From CAYMAZ01 sp964388575 (GTDB lineage: Bacteria; Bacteroidota; Bacteroidia; Bacteroidales; DTU049), in contig CAYMAZ010000007.1 in NCBI GenBank assembly GCA_964388575.1, positions 1-64,000 on the forward strand: DNA of 64,000 bases, read 5' to 3'. Position 1 is the first letter of the stretch. The number at the start of each line of letters is the position of its first letter. Below are positions 50,653 through 59,258 of this stretch, piece after piece. Both the position numbers and the translations under genes were made by a program. Under the pieces are notes generated by a model that did no database searches, was not told the DNA's origin, and saw only the letters and a list, made by a program, of their open reading frames with translations.

Positions 50653-51096
50653 TCATCGTTTCATTTTAAAATAATCTTTCAGCATTTTTGATGCTTGTGT
50701 TTCTGATATACCAAAAGAAATTTCAGTTTTCGGATGCAGAATATTTTTGTTCAGGGTTGTGAATCCCTTTTTGGGATCAGATGCAGCCCACACAATTTTT
50801 CCGATTTGCGCCCATGCAAGTGCAGCAGCACACATTACGCAGGGTTCCATTGTAACGTAAATGATGCATTCATTCAGATATTTTGCCCCCAGATTATTGG
50901 CGGCAGAAGTGAGAGCAATCATTTCAGCATGTGCCGTGACATCATTCAGACTTTCGGTCATATTATGTGCCCGCGCAATAATTGTATTGCCGGTTACAAT
51001 AACAGCCCCCACAGGAACTTCATCTTTCTGCAAGGCATTTTGAGCCTGTTTCAGGGCTTCTTCCATAAAATAATCATCAGTAAACAGATCTGTCAT
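50653..51096 (-). CDS. tadA: Nucleoside deaminase, tRNA adenosine(34) deaminase type
   Basis: 147 residues. Zinc site HAEMIAL (His and Glu) and PCVMCAAALAWA (two Cys); N-terminal DDYFMEEALKQAQNALQKDE and KYLNECIIYVTMEP are family-typical. Deaminates A34 of tRNA-Arg to inosine; close relatives deaminate guanine, but length and motif spacing suit TadA. Stop lies 31 bases from metK on the other strand. The OmpA-type gene (51111-52292) is upstream by 14 bases and on the same strand, so they may share a message. Confidence 0.88.
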   Translation of the reverse strand: MTDLFTDDYFMEEALKQAQNALQKDEVPVGAVIVTGNTIIARAHNMTESLNDVTAHAEMIALTSAANNLGAKYLNECIIYVTMEPCVMCAAALAWAQIGKIVWAASDPKKGFTTLNKNILHPKTEISFGISETQASKMLKDYFKMKR

Positions 51097-51110
51097 AAAA
51101 AAAACGTTTA

Positions 51111-52292
51111 TTAAGGTATATAAAACTCTATCTCAACTCTTCTGTTGAGCTGCCGTCCATATTCGGTTTCATTATCAGCCACTGTCACTTTACTCCCCAT
51201 TCCCAGGTATTTCATTCTTGATAATGAAATGCCCTTTTTGAAAAAATATTCAAACACAGCCTTTGCCCTTAACTCAGAGAGCGCCTGATTATATGTCGCC
51301 GAACCGATATTGTCAGTGTGCCCAATAATCAAGATGTGAATGTGACTGTTGTTATTCAGAAAATCCAAAATTGTATTCAGTTCCGCGTGTGATTCCGGCC
51401 GGAGTATGGATTTTTCAAAATCAAAATACACATTTTTTAGCGTATAAGTTGTTCCTGCCTCAAACAACGAGCCTTCCTTCAAATCCTTTGATTTTAAGTG
51501 ATCTATCTGATCTCCGGTAATCATGAGTGCATTTTCATCCCTGCAATTGCCTTCATGTGCAGGCGTAAGGCTTATACCATCAATATAATAATATGCAAAA
51601 AATCGGGTGTCGTTGAACACAGTCGGGTCGTGTTTTATAATTTTGTTTTGAGAGATGGGTTGAAAATTTCCGATTGTGACATATCTTTCTCCACCGTAAG
51701 CTTTGTACATTGATGAAAGTTCTTTCCAGCCCGGCTGCATGCTTAGCATCGAATCAGGATGCAAAATCAGTTGAGGTTGAAAGGTGTAAAAATCATCATT
51801 ATCCCGGAATTCTGGCTTTTCAAATGAAAAATAAATCCCAATACTGCTTGTTCCTATTCCCGAATTTTGCGCATGAGTATAATACATTGTAAAACAGTAT
51901 TGTTCACCAGCTTCAAGAGGAAGTTCGAGGACTCCTGTAATATGTTCGGAATAAGTTGAAGAATAGGGGTATGTTTCAGGATCTGAACGCAGGATTATTC
52001 CGATGTATCCATCCCCTTCAAAGGGTTCTGTACTTCCAGCAAAATTATTCGGAACTCCAACATCTGAGTTACGGCTGCAGCGATGAAAAAAATCAGGAGT
52101 TGACTGATTTACAGTACTCCAACCCGGAAGCAACTGTTTTATGTTGCTGTTGTAATGATTGTATGTGCCCGGGCACCTGAAATACAAGCTGAAATTACCG
52201 TTTACAATCAGGTCCTGTGATAGCACATCCACACAAAATAAAAGGTGAAAAAATACAAATGTGAGCAACAATATGTGTTTCTTCCTGATCAT
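51111..52292 (-). CDS. Outer-membrane OmpA-family protein with N-terminal lectin-like domain
   Basis: 393 residues. Signal peptide LLLTFVFFHLLFCVDVLSQ, then residues 25-250 begin with DLIVNGNFSLYFRCPGTYNH and continue as a beta-sandwich typical of secreted carbohydrate-binding-like domains in Bacteroidota (PGWSTVNQSTPDFFHRC, EAGEQYCFTMYYTHAQNSGI). A C-terminal OmpA peptidoglycan-binding domain at about 285-393 has VYFDFEKSILRPESHAELN, IIGHTDNIGSATYNQALSE and RRVEIEF. Links the outer membrane to the wall and exposes the sandwich domain. Lies 14 bases upstream of tadA. Confidence 0.88.
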   Translation of the reverse strand: MIRKKHILLLTFVFFHLLFCVDVLSQDLIVNGNFSLYFRCPGTYNHYNSNIKQLLPGWSTVNQSTPDFFHRCSRNSDVGVPNNFAGSTEPFEGDGYIGIILRSDPETYPYSSTYSEHITGVLELPLEAGEQYCFTMYYTHAQNSGIGTSSIGIYFSFEKPEFRDNDDFYTFQPQLILHPDSMLSMQPGWKELSSMYKAYGGERYVTIGNFQPISQNKIIKHDPTVFNDTRFFAYYYIDGISLTPAHEGNCRDENALMITGDQIDHLKSKDLKEGSLFEAGTTYTLKNVYFDFEKSILRPESHAELNTILDFLNNNSHIHILIIGHTDNIGSATYNQALSELRAKAVFEYFFKKGISLSRMKYLGMGSKVTVADNETEYGRQLNRRVEIEFYIP

Positions 52293-52378
52293 TTAGTCTT
52301 GCCGGACAGTGAATATACAAAAATACGTAATTTTTGACGACTTTATTGGGCATTGGGTTTGCTCTGTTCAAAAAAGTG

Positions 52379-52386
52379 TAATTTTG
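52379..52386 (+). promoter_or_regulatory. -7 promoter element of pssA
   Basis: TAATTTTG, 18 bases before ATG 52405, with TTG candidates at 52353-52355 (spacing 23) and 52359-52361 (spacing 17). Confidence 0.6.
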
Positions 52387-52404
52387 AGTTTTAAAACCTG
52401 ACCA

Positions 52405-53124
52405 ATGAAATCAATCATAAAGGCAATACCAAACACTTTAACACTATTAAACCTCGTATCTGGACTTGCAGGGATACTATTCTGGCAACATGATTTGTTG
52501 TATGCAGCAATGTGTGTGTACCTTGCAATGGTATTTGATTTTTTTGATGGTTTTTCAGCACGGTTGCTCGGTGCAACATCAGATATAGGAAAGCAGCTTG
52601 ACTCATTGGCCGACCTGGTTTCTTTTGGTGTTTTGCCTGCCTGTATTCTGTTTGGTGTATTGCATCCTGATTTTCTATGGATGACAAAAACCGATGTTCC
52701 TGTATTTAGCTTTTTGCTGATAGCAGTTCCTCTTTTTTCAGCATTAAGGCTTGCCCGTTTTAATCTTGATGAAACCCAGACCTATGGTTTTAAGGGCCTG
52801 CCAACTCCGGCCAATGCTTTCTGGATTGCCGCAGTTCCTTTTATTGTGATGTATTCACCTGAAAACAGTATTGCATTTAAATTGTTTTCCGGACAGATGA
52901 GTCTGGTGATCTTTGCACTGACAGGATCGGTCATGTTGTTATTGCCTGTTCCTCTTATGGCTTTAAAATTTAAAAGTTTTAAGTGGAAAAACAATTGGTT
53001 TCGTTATTTATTTATCGGGACAGCAGTAATGCTATTTATCTTTTTCAAATGGACCGGGATTCCGATTATTATTTTGGCATATATTGTCATTTCTATGTTT
53101 TCAATGCTTTTTCGGAAAGAATAG
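52405..53124 (+). CDS. pssA: CDP-diacylglycerol--serine O-phosphatidyltransferase
   Basis: 239 residues, integral membrane. The CDP-alcohol phosphatidyltransferase motif DG-x2-AR-x8-G-x3-D-x3-D is seen as DGFSARLLGATSDIGKQLDS with the final Asp in LAD. About seven spans. The length and C-terminus fit the phosphatidylserine synthase subgroup, giving the first step of phosphatidylethanolamine synthesis. Stop is two bases from the lnt stop on the opposite strand; an exact promoter box precedes it. Confidence 0.88.
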   Translation: MKSIIKAIPNTLTLLNLVSGLAGILFWQHDLLYAAMCVYLAMVFDFFDGFSARLLGATSDIGKQLDSLADLVSFGVLPACILFGVLHPDFLWMTKTDVPVFSFLLIAVPLFSALRLARFNLDETQTYGFKGLPTPANAFWIAAVPFIVMYSPENSIAFKLFSGQMSLVIFALTGSVMLLLPVPLMALKFKSFKWKNNWFRYLFIGTAVMLFIFFKWTGIPIIILAYIVISMFSMLFRKE

Positions 53125-53126
53125 AC

Positions 53127-54761
53127 CTACTGCTGCCTGATCTTTCTGTCTGAAATTCTTCTGACCAGGACAACCACAATGATTGCAAGAGAAGCAAAAG
53201 CGGAAATTCTTCCTGGATAGTCTCCGTATTTTGTATAAATTGTAATTTTATCGTTTGCATTGATTGTATTTCTCAAAACATGTTGCTCCCAATAAGGAAC
53301 AGAACTGACAACCTCCCCAAGCTGGTTGATATATCCTGAAATACCTGTGTTTGCAGAACGGGCAATACTTCTTCGGGTTTCTATGGCTCTGAGAGAAGCA
53401 TAAGAAAAATGTTGCCTGTATCCGGGAGTATCGCCCCACCATCCATCATTTGTAACAATAAAAATTAACTGAGCTCCTTTGTTGATATACCCGTTTACAT
53501 ATTCTCCATAAATTGATTCATAACAAATAACAGGAGCAACGGGAACCTTCCCCGATGAAAAGACAACAGGTTCTTCACTCATTCCCAAACTGCCTGATGT
53601 TCCTCCCAAATCAATTGTAAATCGTTCAAGAAATCTGAAAAATTGAGGATAAGGCATTCGTTCAACACCAGGAACAAGTCTGGATTTGTGATAATAATCA
53701 ACAAGACCAGAGGAATCAATTTCCAGAGCGCTGTTATATGAATCCCAGCAACAGTCTCCATCCTGAAAATACCTGGCAGTTGGTGTGAGTTTTGAATCAT
53801 AAACTTCATAAGCATCAGCTCCAGATATCAGGACGATATTGGGAAAATATCTGGCAATTGTATCTTTGATTCTTGTGATGGCCGGTTGTTCTTCAGAATG
53901 ATTGATGGCAACAGAGCCCGGAATTGAAGTTTCAGGCCAAACGATGAAATCAGTCAGTGAATCAGACTTCTGAACAGACTGTCCCAGCAATTTGTCCCAA
54001 ATAACGTCTCTGAAAGCAGAATTAAATTTCTCACCATACGGGTCAACATTTGGTTGAATCACGACAACATCTACTGGATTTATTTTTTCTTTATATGTCT
54101 CAAATTTAATGAATGAGATACATAAAGGAACAATTAACACAAATAGTGGCAGGATGCTGAATTTCTGAAGTTGTTTGCTCCCGGCTTTCAGATAAAACAT
54201 CTGTAGTAGCCTGAATAGCAGGATGTTCACAAGTAATATCCAGAGCGTGCCTCCCAGAACACCTGTATATTCATACCATTGAACAGATCTGATTGAGGAT
54301 GCAAAACCATTTCCCAGCTGAAGCCATGGCCACGATAACTCCCAGTTGAGGTGGAAATATTCAAATGTAATCCAGAAAATAATCAGTATAAAATATCCTG
54401 TGTCCAGGGAATTTACAAGATTGCGATTCAGGACTTTTCTGCAGTAATGAAATAGCTGAAATACCAAAGCCATAAACAGAGAGTTAAAAAGGATTGCCAT
54501 AGCAGCTCCTGCAAATGATGCATAATATATCCACCATGTTGTCAGCAGATTCCAAAGAAAAAGTCCTGCATAAGTGTAATAAAATACAGCAAATCGTGCG
54601 TACTTATGTTGATTTCTGAAAATTTGTTCCTCAACAATTAAAAAGGGGATAAATCCGAAAAAAAGTAGACCTGCCAACCCTTTTTGTGGCCATGCAAGGC
54701 TCATGATTATCCCTCCGGCAAGAGAAATCAGTAACAATTGATATTTTTTTATAGTGTTCAT
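53127..54761 (-). CDS. lnt: Apolipoprotein N-acyltransferase
   Basis: 544 residues. N-terminal six to eight membrane spans (to about residue 215), then a nitrilase-type domain facing the periplasm with catalytic Glu in VWPETSIPG (about 273), Lys in YYHKSRLVPG (about 357) and Cys in APVICYESIYG (about 412). Adds the third acyl chain to lipoproteins, consistent with the many lipobox proteins in this window. C-terminal span follows at about 515-535. Convergent with pssA, which makes the phospholipids that serve as acyl donor. Confidence 0.93.
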   Translation of the reverse strand: MNTIKKYQLLLISLAGGIIMSLAWPQKGLAGLLFFGFIPFLIVEEQIFRNQHKYARFAVFYYTYAGLFLWNLLTTWWIYYASFAGAAMAILFNSLFMALVFQLFHYCRKVLNRNLVNSLDTGYFILIIFWITFEYFHLNWELSWPWLQLGNGFASSIRSVQWYEYTGVLGGTLWILLVNILLFRLLQMFYLKAGSKQLQKFSILPLFVLIVPLCISFIKFETYKEKINPVDVVVIQPNVDPYGEKFNSAFRDVIWDKLLGQSVQKSDSLTDFIVWPETSIPGSVAINHSEEQPAITRIKDTIARYFPNIVLISGADAYEVYDSKLTPTARYFQDGDCCWDSYNSALEIDSSGLVDYYHKSRLVPGVERMPYPQFFRFLERFTIDLGGTSGSLGMSEEPVVFSSGKVPVAPVICYESIYGEYVNGYINKGAQLIFIVTNDGWWGDTPGYRQHFSYASLRAIETRRSIARSANTGISGYINQLGEVVSSVPYWEQHVLRNTINANDKITIYTKYGDYPGRISAFASLAIIVVVLVRRISDRKIRQQ

Positions 54762-54880
54762 CTGGACTTGAATGTGCTGCGAAATTATGAAATGTTAAGC
54801 GATTTTTGACCATGTCAGGCTGAAAAAAAATATGAATTTTGCTACACATGTATCCGGCGTTCGATTTATTGGGTTTTTTG

Positions 54881-54888
54881 TATTTTTG
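54881..54888 (+). promoter_or_regulatory. -7 promoter element of the M20 hydrolase-alr operon
   Basis: TATTTTTG, exact consensus, 53 bases before ATG 54942. No TTG at the standard distance. Confidence 0.45.
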
Positions 54889-54941
54889 AAGTTTTAAACA
54901 TAAATGCGGTTGTGCAATCGCTATTTGTAATTTGAAAGTTT

Positions 54942-56108
54942 ATGACAGTCGAGGAGTTAGGGTTGGAAAATGTACAAAAGCTCATTGAGTTAAGACAAAA
55001 ACTTCATACCGTTGCCGAACTATCAGGAAAAGAATTCGTCACTTCAAAAATTTTGGAAGATTTTCTTAAAAGCTTACATCCTGATACATTGCTAACCGAA
55101 GTTGGTGGTACGGGAATTATTGCTACCTGGGATTCTGGTTTAACGGGACCGGATATTTTGTTGCGTGCCGATATGGATGCACTCCCCATAAAGGAAATGA
55201 ATGAAGTTAGTTATAAATCTGAAAATCCGTATGCTTCACATGCATGCGGACACGACGGACACAGCGTTATTTTGTGTGCTGTTGCTCAAATGATTTCTCT
55301 GAATAAACCAGGTGCCGGAAAGGTTCGGATTTTGTTTCAACCATCAGAGGAAAATGGAAAAGGAGCTCAGCAAATGCTACGTGATGAAAAATTGAAGGAT
55401 ATTCATCCGGATTATGTGTTTGCTCTTCACAACATTCCAGGCTACCCGCTTCATTCAGTGATTGTCAGAGACGGCAGCTTTTCAGCAGCTGTCAACAGTA
55501 TACTCATCGATCTGAATGGAAAAACATCCCATGCCTCTGAACCGGAAAACGGTATTAATCCTGCATTAGCAATGTCTGAGATTTTTATTCAGGCACGGTC
55601 TCTTGAAAACAACAATGCTTTGTCTGAAAACATGAAAATCGTGACTCCTGTATATGCTTTGCTTGGAGAAAAGGCGTATGGGACATCTGCCGGTCATGCA
55701 ACAGCTCATTTTACTCTCAGATGCTGGAAAAATAATCAGCTTCATCAACTTGAAAATTCAATCAGAGAAATGTCTCAACATATCGTAGCAAAACATCATG
55801 TCAAAGCAGATTTTGATTATGCTGAAACGTTTTATGCAACAGAAAACAATAAAGATGCTGTTGATTATGTGAGAAAAGCAATAGCAAATCTTGGTTTAGA
55901 AAAAATCGAAAAAGAATTTCCGTTTAAATGGGGTGAGGATTTCGGAATGTTTACAAAGCAGTATAAAGGATGTATGTTTGGCCTGGGTGCCGGTGAACAA
56001 TGTCCTGCCCTTCACAATCCTGATTATGATTTTCCTGATGTTTTAATTGAAACAGGAGCAAATATTTTTTTACAGCTGATTGATCATTTAAACAATTATT
56101 ATGTTTGA
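54942..56108 (+). CDS. M20 family amidohydrolase
   Basis: 388 residues. Peptidase M20 fold with an inserted dimerisation domain. Metal site: RADMDALPIKE, HACGHDGHSVIL with the two His, QPSEENGKGAQQM with Glu, FALHNIPGYP, and a late His in PALHNPDYDFPD. Members hydrolyse N-acetyl or N-acyl amino acids, hippurate or aminoacyl derivatives. It overlaps alr by eight bases, so it may feed amino acids into the racemase or cell-wall metabolism; exact substrate unknown. Confidence 0.88.
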   Translation: MTVEELGLENVQKLIELRQKLHTVAELSGKEFVTSKILEDFLKSLHPDTLLTEVGGTGIIATWDSGLTGPDILLRADMDALPIKEMNEVSYKSENPYASHACGHDGHSVILCAVAQMISLNKPGAGKVRILFQPSEENGKGAQQMLRDEKLKDIHPDYVFALHNIPGYPLHSVIVRDGSFSAAVNSILIDLNGKTSHASEPENGINPALAMSEIFIQARSLENNNALSENMKIVTPVYALLGEKAYGTSAGHATAHFTLRCWKNNQLHQLENSIREMSQHIVAKHHVKADFDYAETFYATENNKDAVDYVRKAIANLGLEKIEKEFPFKWGEDFGMFTKQYKGCMFGLGAGEQCPALHNPDYDFPDVLIETGANIFLQLIDHLNNYYV

Positions 56109-57255
56109 TACTTCCAAAATTGAATTGAGCCCTGAAGCACTGAAAAATAATCTTGGATTCATACAAAGAAAAATTCCAAGAGGAGTGAAAATTTGTAGTG
56201 TTATTAAAGGCAATGCATACGGGCATGGATTTTCCGAGTATACAGAAATGGCAATGCGTCTCGGCATTGGGTATTTTGCCGTACACGCAGCTGAGGAAGC
56301 CTATCGCCTTTTAAAAAGAATTGATCAGAAACCCGAAATTTTCATAATGGGTGATGTTGAAAATGAAGCCATTTCATGGGCAATTGAAAATGGTCTTGAG
56401 TTTTCTGTTTTTGATTTTGCAAGATTGGAACATGCAGTATATCATGCAAAAAAATTGAAATCCAAAGCAAAAATTCATTTTGAAATTGAAACAGGAATGC
56501 GCAGAACAGGATTTGAAAATACCGAATTACCTCAATTGGTTGATTTTTTGAAAAAACACAGTGATAATATTATTTTTCAGGGTTTGTTTACACATTTTGC
56601 CGGTGCAGAAAGTCTGGCAAACAACTTCAGAATCAATAAGCAAAAATCCAATTTTGATCAGTCAGTCGAATTTTTCAAATCCTTTCATTTGAATCCGATA
56701 TACACACATGCTGCGTGTTCAGCGGTTGTACTGAATTATCCTGAAGCCATCGGAAATATGGTCAGGGTTGGGATTGTTCAGTATGGGTTTTGGCCAAATA
56801 AGGAAACACATATTCGTTATTGTGGTGAAAAGGAAAAAAATTCGGATCCGCTGAAAAGAGTCATGAGATGGACTACAAGAGTGATGGCATTAAAGGAAGT
56901 CAGGAAAGGAAGTTTTGTCGGCTATGGTACATCGTATCTTGCGCATAAGAACATGAAACTCGCAATTCTACCGGTTGGGTATTCTCATGGTTATGGAAGA
57001 AACCTCAGCAACGTAGGTTCTGTACTCATCAATGGAAAACATTGTCCCATCGTTGGACTCGTCAATATGAACAGTATCACTGTTGATATAACCTACGCCG
57101 GAGAAATAGGAATTGGAGATGAGGTTGTTTTGATCGGCAGGCAAAAAGGGAAGGAGATCACTGTCAACTCATTCAGCGAACAGGCAAATCAGCTCAACTA
57201 CGAACTCCTTACCAGATTGCCTTACGGTATTCCAAGAAAGACCGCATCACAGTGA
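56101..57255 (+). CDS. alr: Alanine racemase family protein
   Basis: 384 residues, fold-type III PLP enzyme. PLP lysine 36 in CSVIKGNAYGHG and the second catalytic Tyr in VGYGTSYLAHK near residue 275. Interconverts L- and D-alanine for peptidoglycan. Odd: the usual MD after VG is MN (GLVNMNSITVDITYAG), so the Asp is replaced by Asn; this occurs in some divergent or broad-specificity racemases. Overlaps the M20 hydrolase gene by eight bases. Two large inserts around residues 235-255 are charged. Confidence 0.85.
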   Translation: MFDTSKIELSPEALKNNLGFIQRKIPRGVKICSVIKGNAYGHGFSEYTEMAMRLGIGYFAVHAAEEAYRLLKRIDQKPEIFIMGDVENEAISWAIENGLEFSVFDFARLEHAVYHAKKLKSKAKIHFEIETGMRRTGFENTELPQLVDFLKKHSDNIIFQGLFTHFAGAESLANNFRINKQKSNFDQSVEFFKSFHLNPIYTHAACSAVVLNYPEAIGNMVRVGIVQYGFWPNKETHIRYCGEKEKNSDPLKRVMRWTTRVMALKEVRKGSFVGYGTSYLAHKNMKLAILPVGYSHGYGRNLSNVGSVLINGKHCPIVGLVNMNSITVDITYAGEIGIGDEVVLIGRQKGKEITVNSFSEQANQLNYELLTRLPYGIPRKTASQ

Positions 57256-57267
57256 AACAATAATCTA

Positions 57268-58920
57268 TTAATCCTTCTTCTTCTCACAATACCCTTCTTT
57301 CATAAAAGGATATTTAAAGTCGGTTGGCGGTATGAGAGTTTCCTTTATCGTGCGGGGATTAACCCATCTGAGAAGATTGAGAAGACTTCCTGCTTTGTCA
57401 TTTGTTCCTGAGGCACGTGATCCTCCAAATGGTTGCTGCCCTACAACAGCACCTGTTGGTTTGTCGTTGTAGTAGAAATTTCCTGCAGCATATTTCAAGA
57501 CTCTGCATGCTTTCTGCAATTCATGCCTGTCTTTTGAAAATATAGAGCCCGTAAGTCCGTATGGGGAAGTGTTGTCTACAAGTTCGAGAGTTTCATCAAA
57601 TTTGTCATCTTCATAAACATATATTGTCATCACCGGCCCGAAGATTTCTTCTTCCATGGTGATGAAATGTGGAACATGAGCCTGTATTATTGTCGGTTCA
57701 ATGAAATAACCTTCAGTTTGATCATATTTTCCTCCCAATAAAATATCGGCTTTATCCGTGTTTCTGGCTTTTTCTATATATCCTGTAATGCTTTTAAATG
57801 CATCTTCATTGATGACTGCACCCATAAAATTTTCAAAGTTGGATGTATCACCCATTTTAATTTCTTTCCACATTTGTGCAATTCGCTCTTTCAGTTGAGG
57901 CCATTTTGATTTCGGAAGATAGGCCCTTGATGCTGCTGAACATTTTTGTCCCTGATATTCAAATGCTCCACGCACAATGGCTGTCGCAACTTCATCAATT
58001 GCGGCAGAATGATGAGCAACAATAAAATCCTTGCCTCCTGTTTCACCCACAACACGTGGATAAGATTTGTAATGATCAATGTTGTTTGCAACGGTTTTAT
58101 AAATACTGTTAAACGTTTTGGTTGATCCTGTAAAATGAATTCCGGCAAGCATTTTATGACCTAGGACCAATGGGGCAATGATGGAACTCTGCCCTGGAAT
58201 AAAGTTGATAACACCTGAAGGTAACCCGGCTTCAATAAATACTTTCATAAGAAAATAGTTTGATAATACAGCATTTGCTGAAGGTTTCCAGACAACAGTA
58301 TTTCCCATGAGTACTGGAGCAAGTGTCAGATTTGAACCAATAGATGTGAAGTTGAAGGGTGTAACTGCAAACACAAACCCTTCCAATGGCCTGTACTCCA
58401 GACGGTTCACAATTCCCGGGGGCGAAAGCGGTTGTTCATTGTAAATTTTCGAAGCAAATTCAGCATTGAAACGGATAAAGTCGACAGTTTCATCAACGGC
58501 ATCAATTTCTGCCTGGTGAGCTGTTTTACTTTGACCAAGCATTGTGGCAGCATTGATTAAATGTTTGTATTTGCCGGAGATCAGCTCTGCGATTTTAAGT
58601 GTCACTGAAACACGTTCAACCCATGAAAAAGATTCCCAGGTTTTGTGTGCTTCCAGAGCTGCATCAATAGCCATCTGTACTTCCTTTTCCCCTGCCTTGT
58701 GATAGCGTGCAATCACATGGCGATGGTTGTGAGGAACGGTGATTTCAGCAGTGTCATTGGTGAAAATCTCTTTTCCTCCGATTATCAGAGGAATTTCTGT
58801 GACTGTGCCTGTAAGCCTGTTGATCTCTGAAAGCAAAGCCTTACGTTGCGGCGTACCAGCCTTGTAAAGCTCGACAGGTTCATTACCTGGAGCTTTGTAA
58901 TTAAAAATTGCATTATTCAT
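57268..58920 (-). CDS. pruA: L-glutamate gamma-semialdehyde dehydrogenase (eukaryotic-like P5C dehydrogenase)
   Basis: 550 residues from ATG 58920 (MNNAIFNYKAPGNEPVELY). Oxidises glutamate 5-semialdehyde to glutamate with NAD. Class-typical: PLEGFVFAVTPFNFTSIGSN, NTVVWKPSANAVLSNYFL, FTGSTKTFNSIYKT, VGETGGKDFIVAH with Glu, catalytic Cys in YQGQKCSAASRAY, EEEIFGPVMTIYVYED and a C-terminal NPRTIKETLIPPTDFKYPFM, as in mitochondrial-type P5CDH. Start at 58920, not 58956, fits homologues. Works after rocD (12376) in ornithine breakdown. Confidence 0.93.
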   Translation of the reverse strand: MNNAIFNYKAPGNEPVELYKAGTPQRKALLSEINRLTGTVTEIPLIIGGKEIFTNDTAEITVPHNHRHVIARYHKAGEKEVQMAIDAALEAHKTWESFSWVERVSVTLKIAELISGKYKHLINAATMLGQSKTAHQAEIDAVDETVDFIRFNAEFASKIYNEQPLSPPGIVNRLEYRPLEGFVFAVTPFNFTSIGSNLTLAPVLMGNTVVWKPSANAVLSNYFLMKVFIEAGLPSGVINFIPGQSSIIAPLVLGHKMLAGIHFTGSTKTFNSIYKTVANNIDHYKSYPRVVGETGGKDFIVAHHSAAIDEVATAIVRGAFEYQGQKCSAASRAYLPKSKWPQLKERIAQMWKEIKMGDTSNFENFMGAVINEDAFKSITGYIEKARNTDKADILLGGKYDQTEGYFIEPTIIQAHVPHFITMEEEIFGPVMTIYVYEDDKFDETLELVDNTSPYGLTGSIFSKDRHELQKACRVLKYAAGNFYYNDKPTGAVVGQQPFGGSRASGTNDKAGSLLNLLRWVNPRTIKETLIPPTDFKYPFMKEGYCEKKKD

Positions 58921-59037
58921 ATTGTAGTTTCGTTTAATTAAATTTAATTTAGACAAAATTAATATAAAAATCTGAAACAGAAGTAATTTTTATCAAAACA
59001 AATTGAAAATAAGACGTGTAAAATGCAAAACTGTTTA

Positions 59038-59045
59038 TAAATTTG
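59038..59045 (+). promoter_or_regulatory. -7 promoter element of the small membrane protein gene
   Basis: TAAATTTG, exact consensus, 26 bases before ATG 59072. The leader carries GGAGGG as ribosome site (59059-59064). Confidence 0.55.
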
Positions 59046-59071
59046 AAAAATTTTAATTGGAGGGCAACACA

Positions 59072-59257
59072 ATGTCACAAAAAGTATGTAAAAGTGCACC
59101 TGCTTCCGGAGCAGTATATGGTCTTGGATTGATCGGAGCTGCAATTTATTTTATTTCTCAGGCAACAGGATTCTGGATTGGGGTGTTGGGTTTTTTAAAA
59201 GCGATGGTTTGGCCTGCTTTTCTTGTATACGAAGCGCTGAAGTACCTTGGTGCATAG
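59072..59257 (+). CDS. Small conserved-looking membrane protein
   Basis: 61 residues from ATG 59072, chosen because GGAGGG lies eight bases upstream; a start at 59057 would put that site inside the gene. Two hydrophobic segments: AVYGLGLIGAAIYFISQA and FWIGVLGFLKAMVWPAFLVY, hinged by TG. The Gly/Pro/Trp pattern resembles a small protein family widespread in bacteria, whose function I do not know. It stands alone with its own promoter and converges with nadE, whose stop is two bases away. Confidence 0.65.
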   Translation: MSQKVCKSAPASGAVYGLGLIGAAIYFISQATGFWIGVLGFLKAMVWPAFLVYEALKYLGA

Positions 59258-59258
59258 T

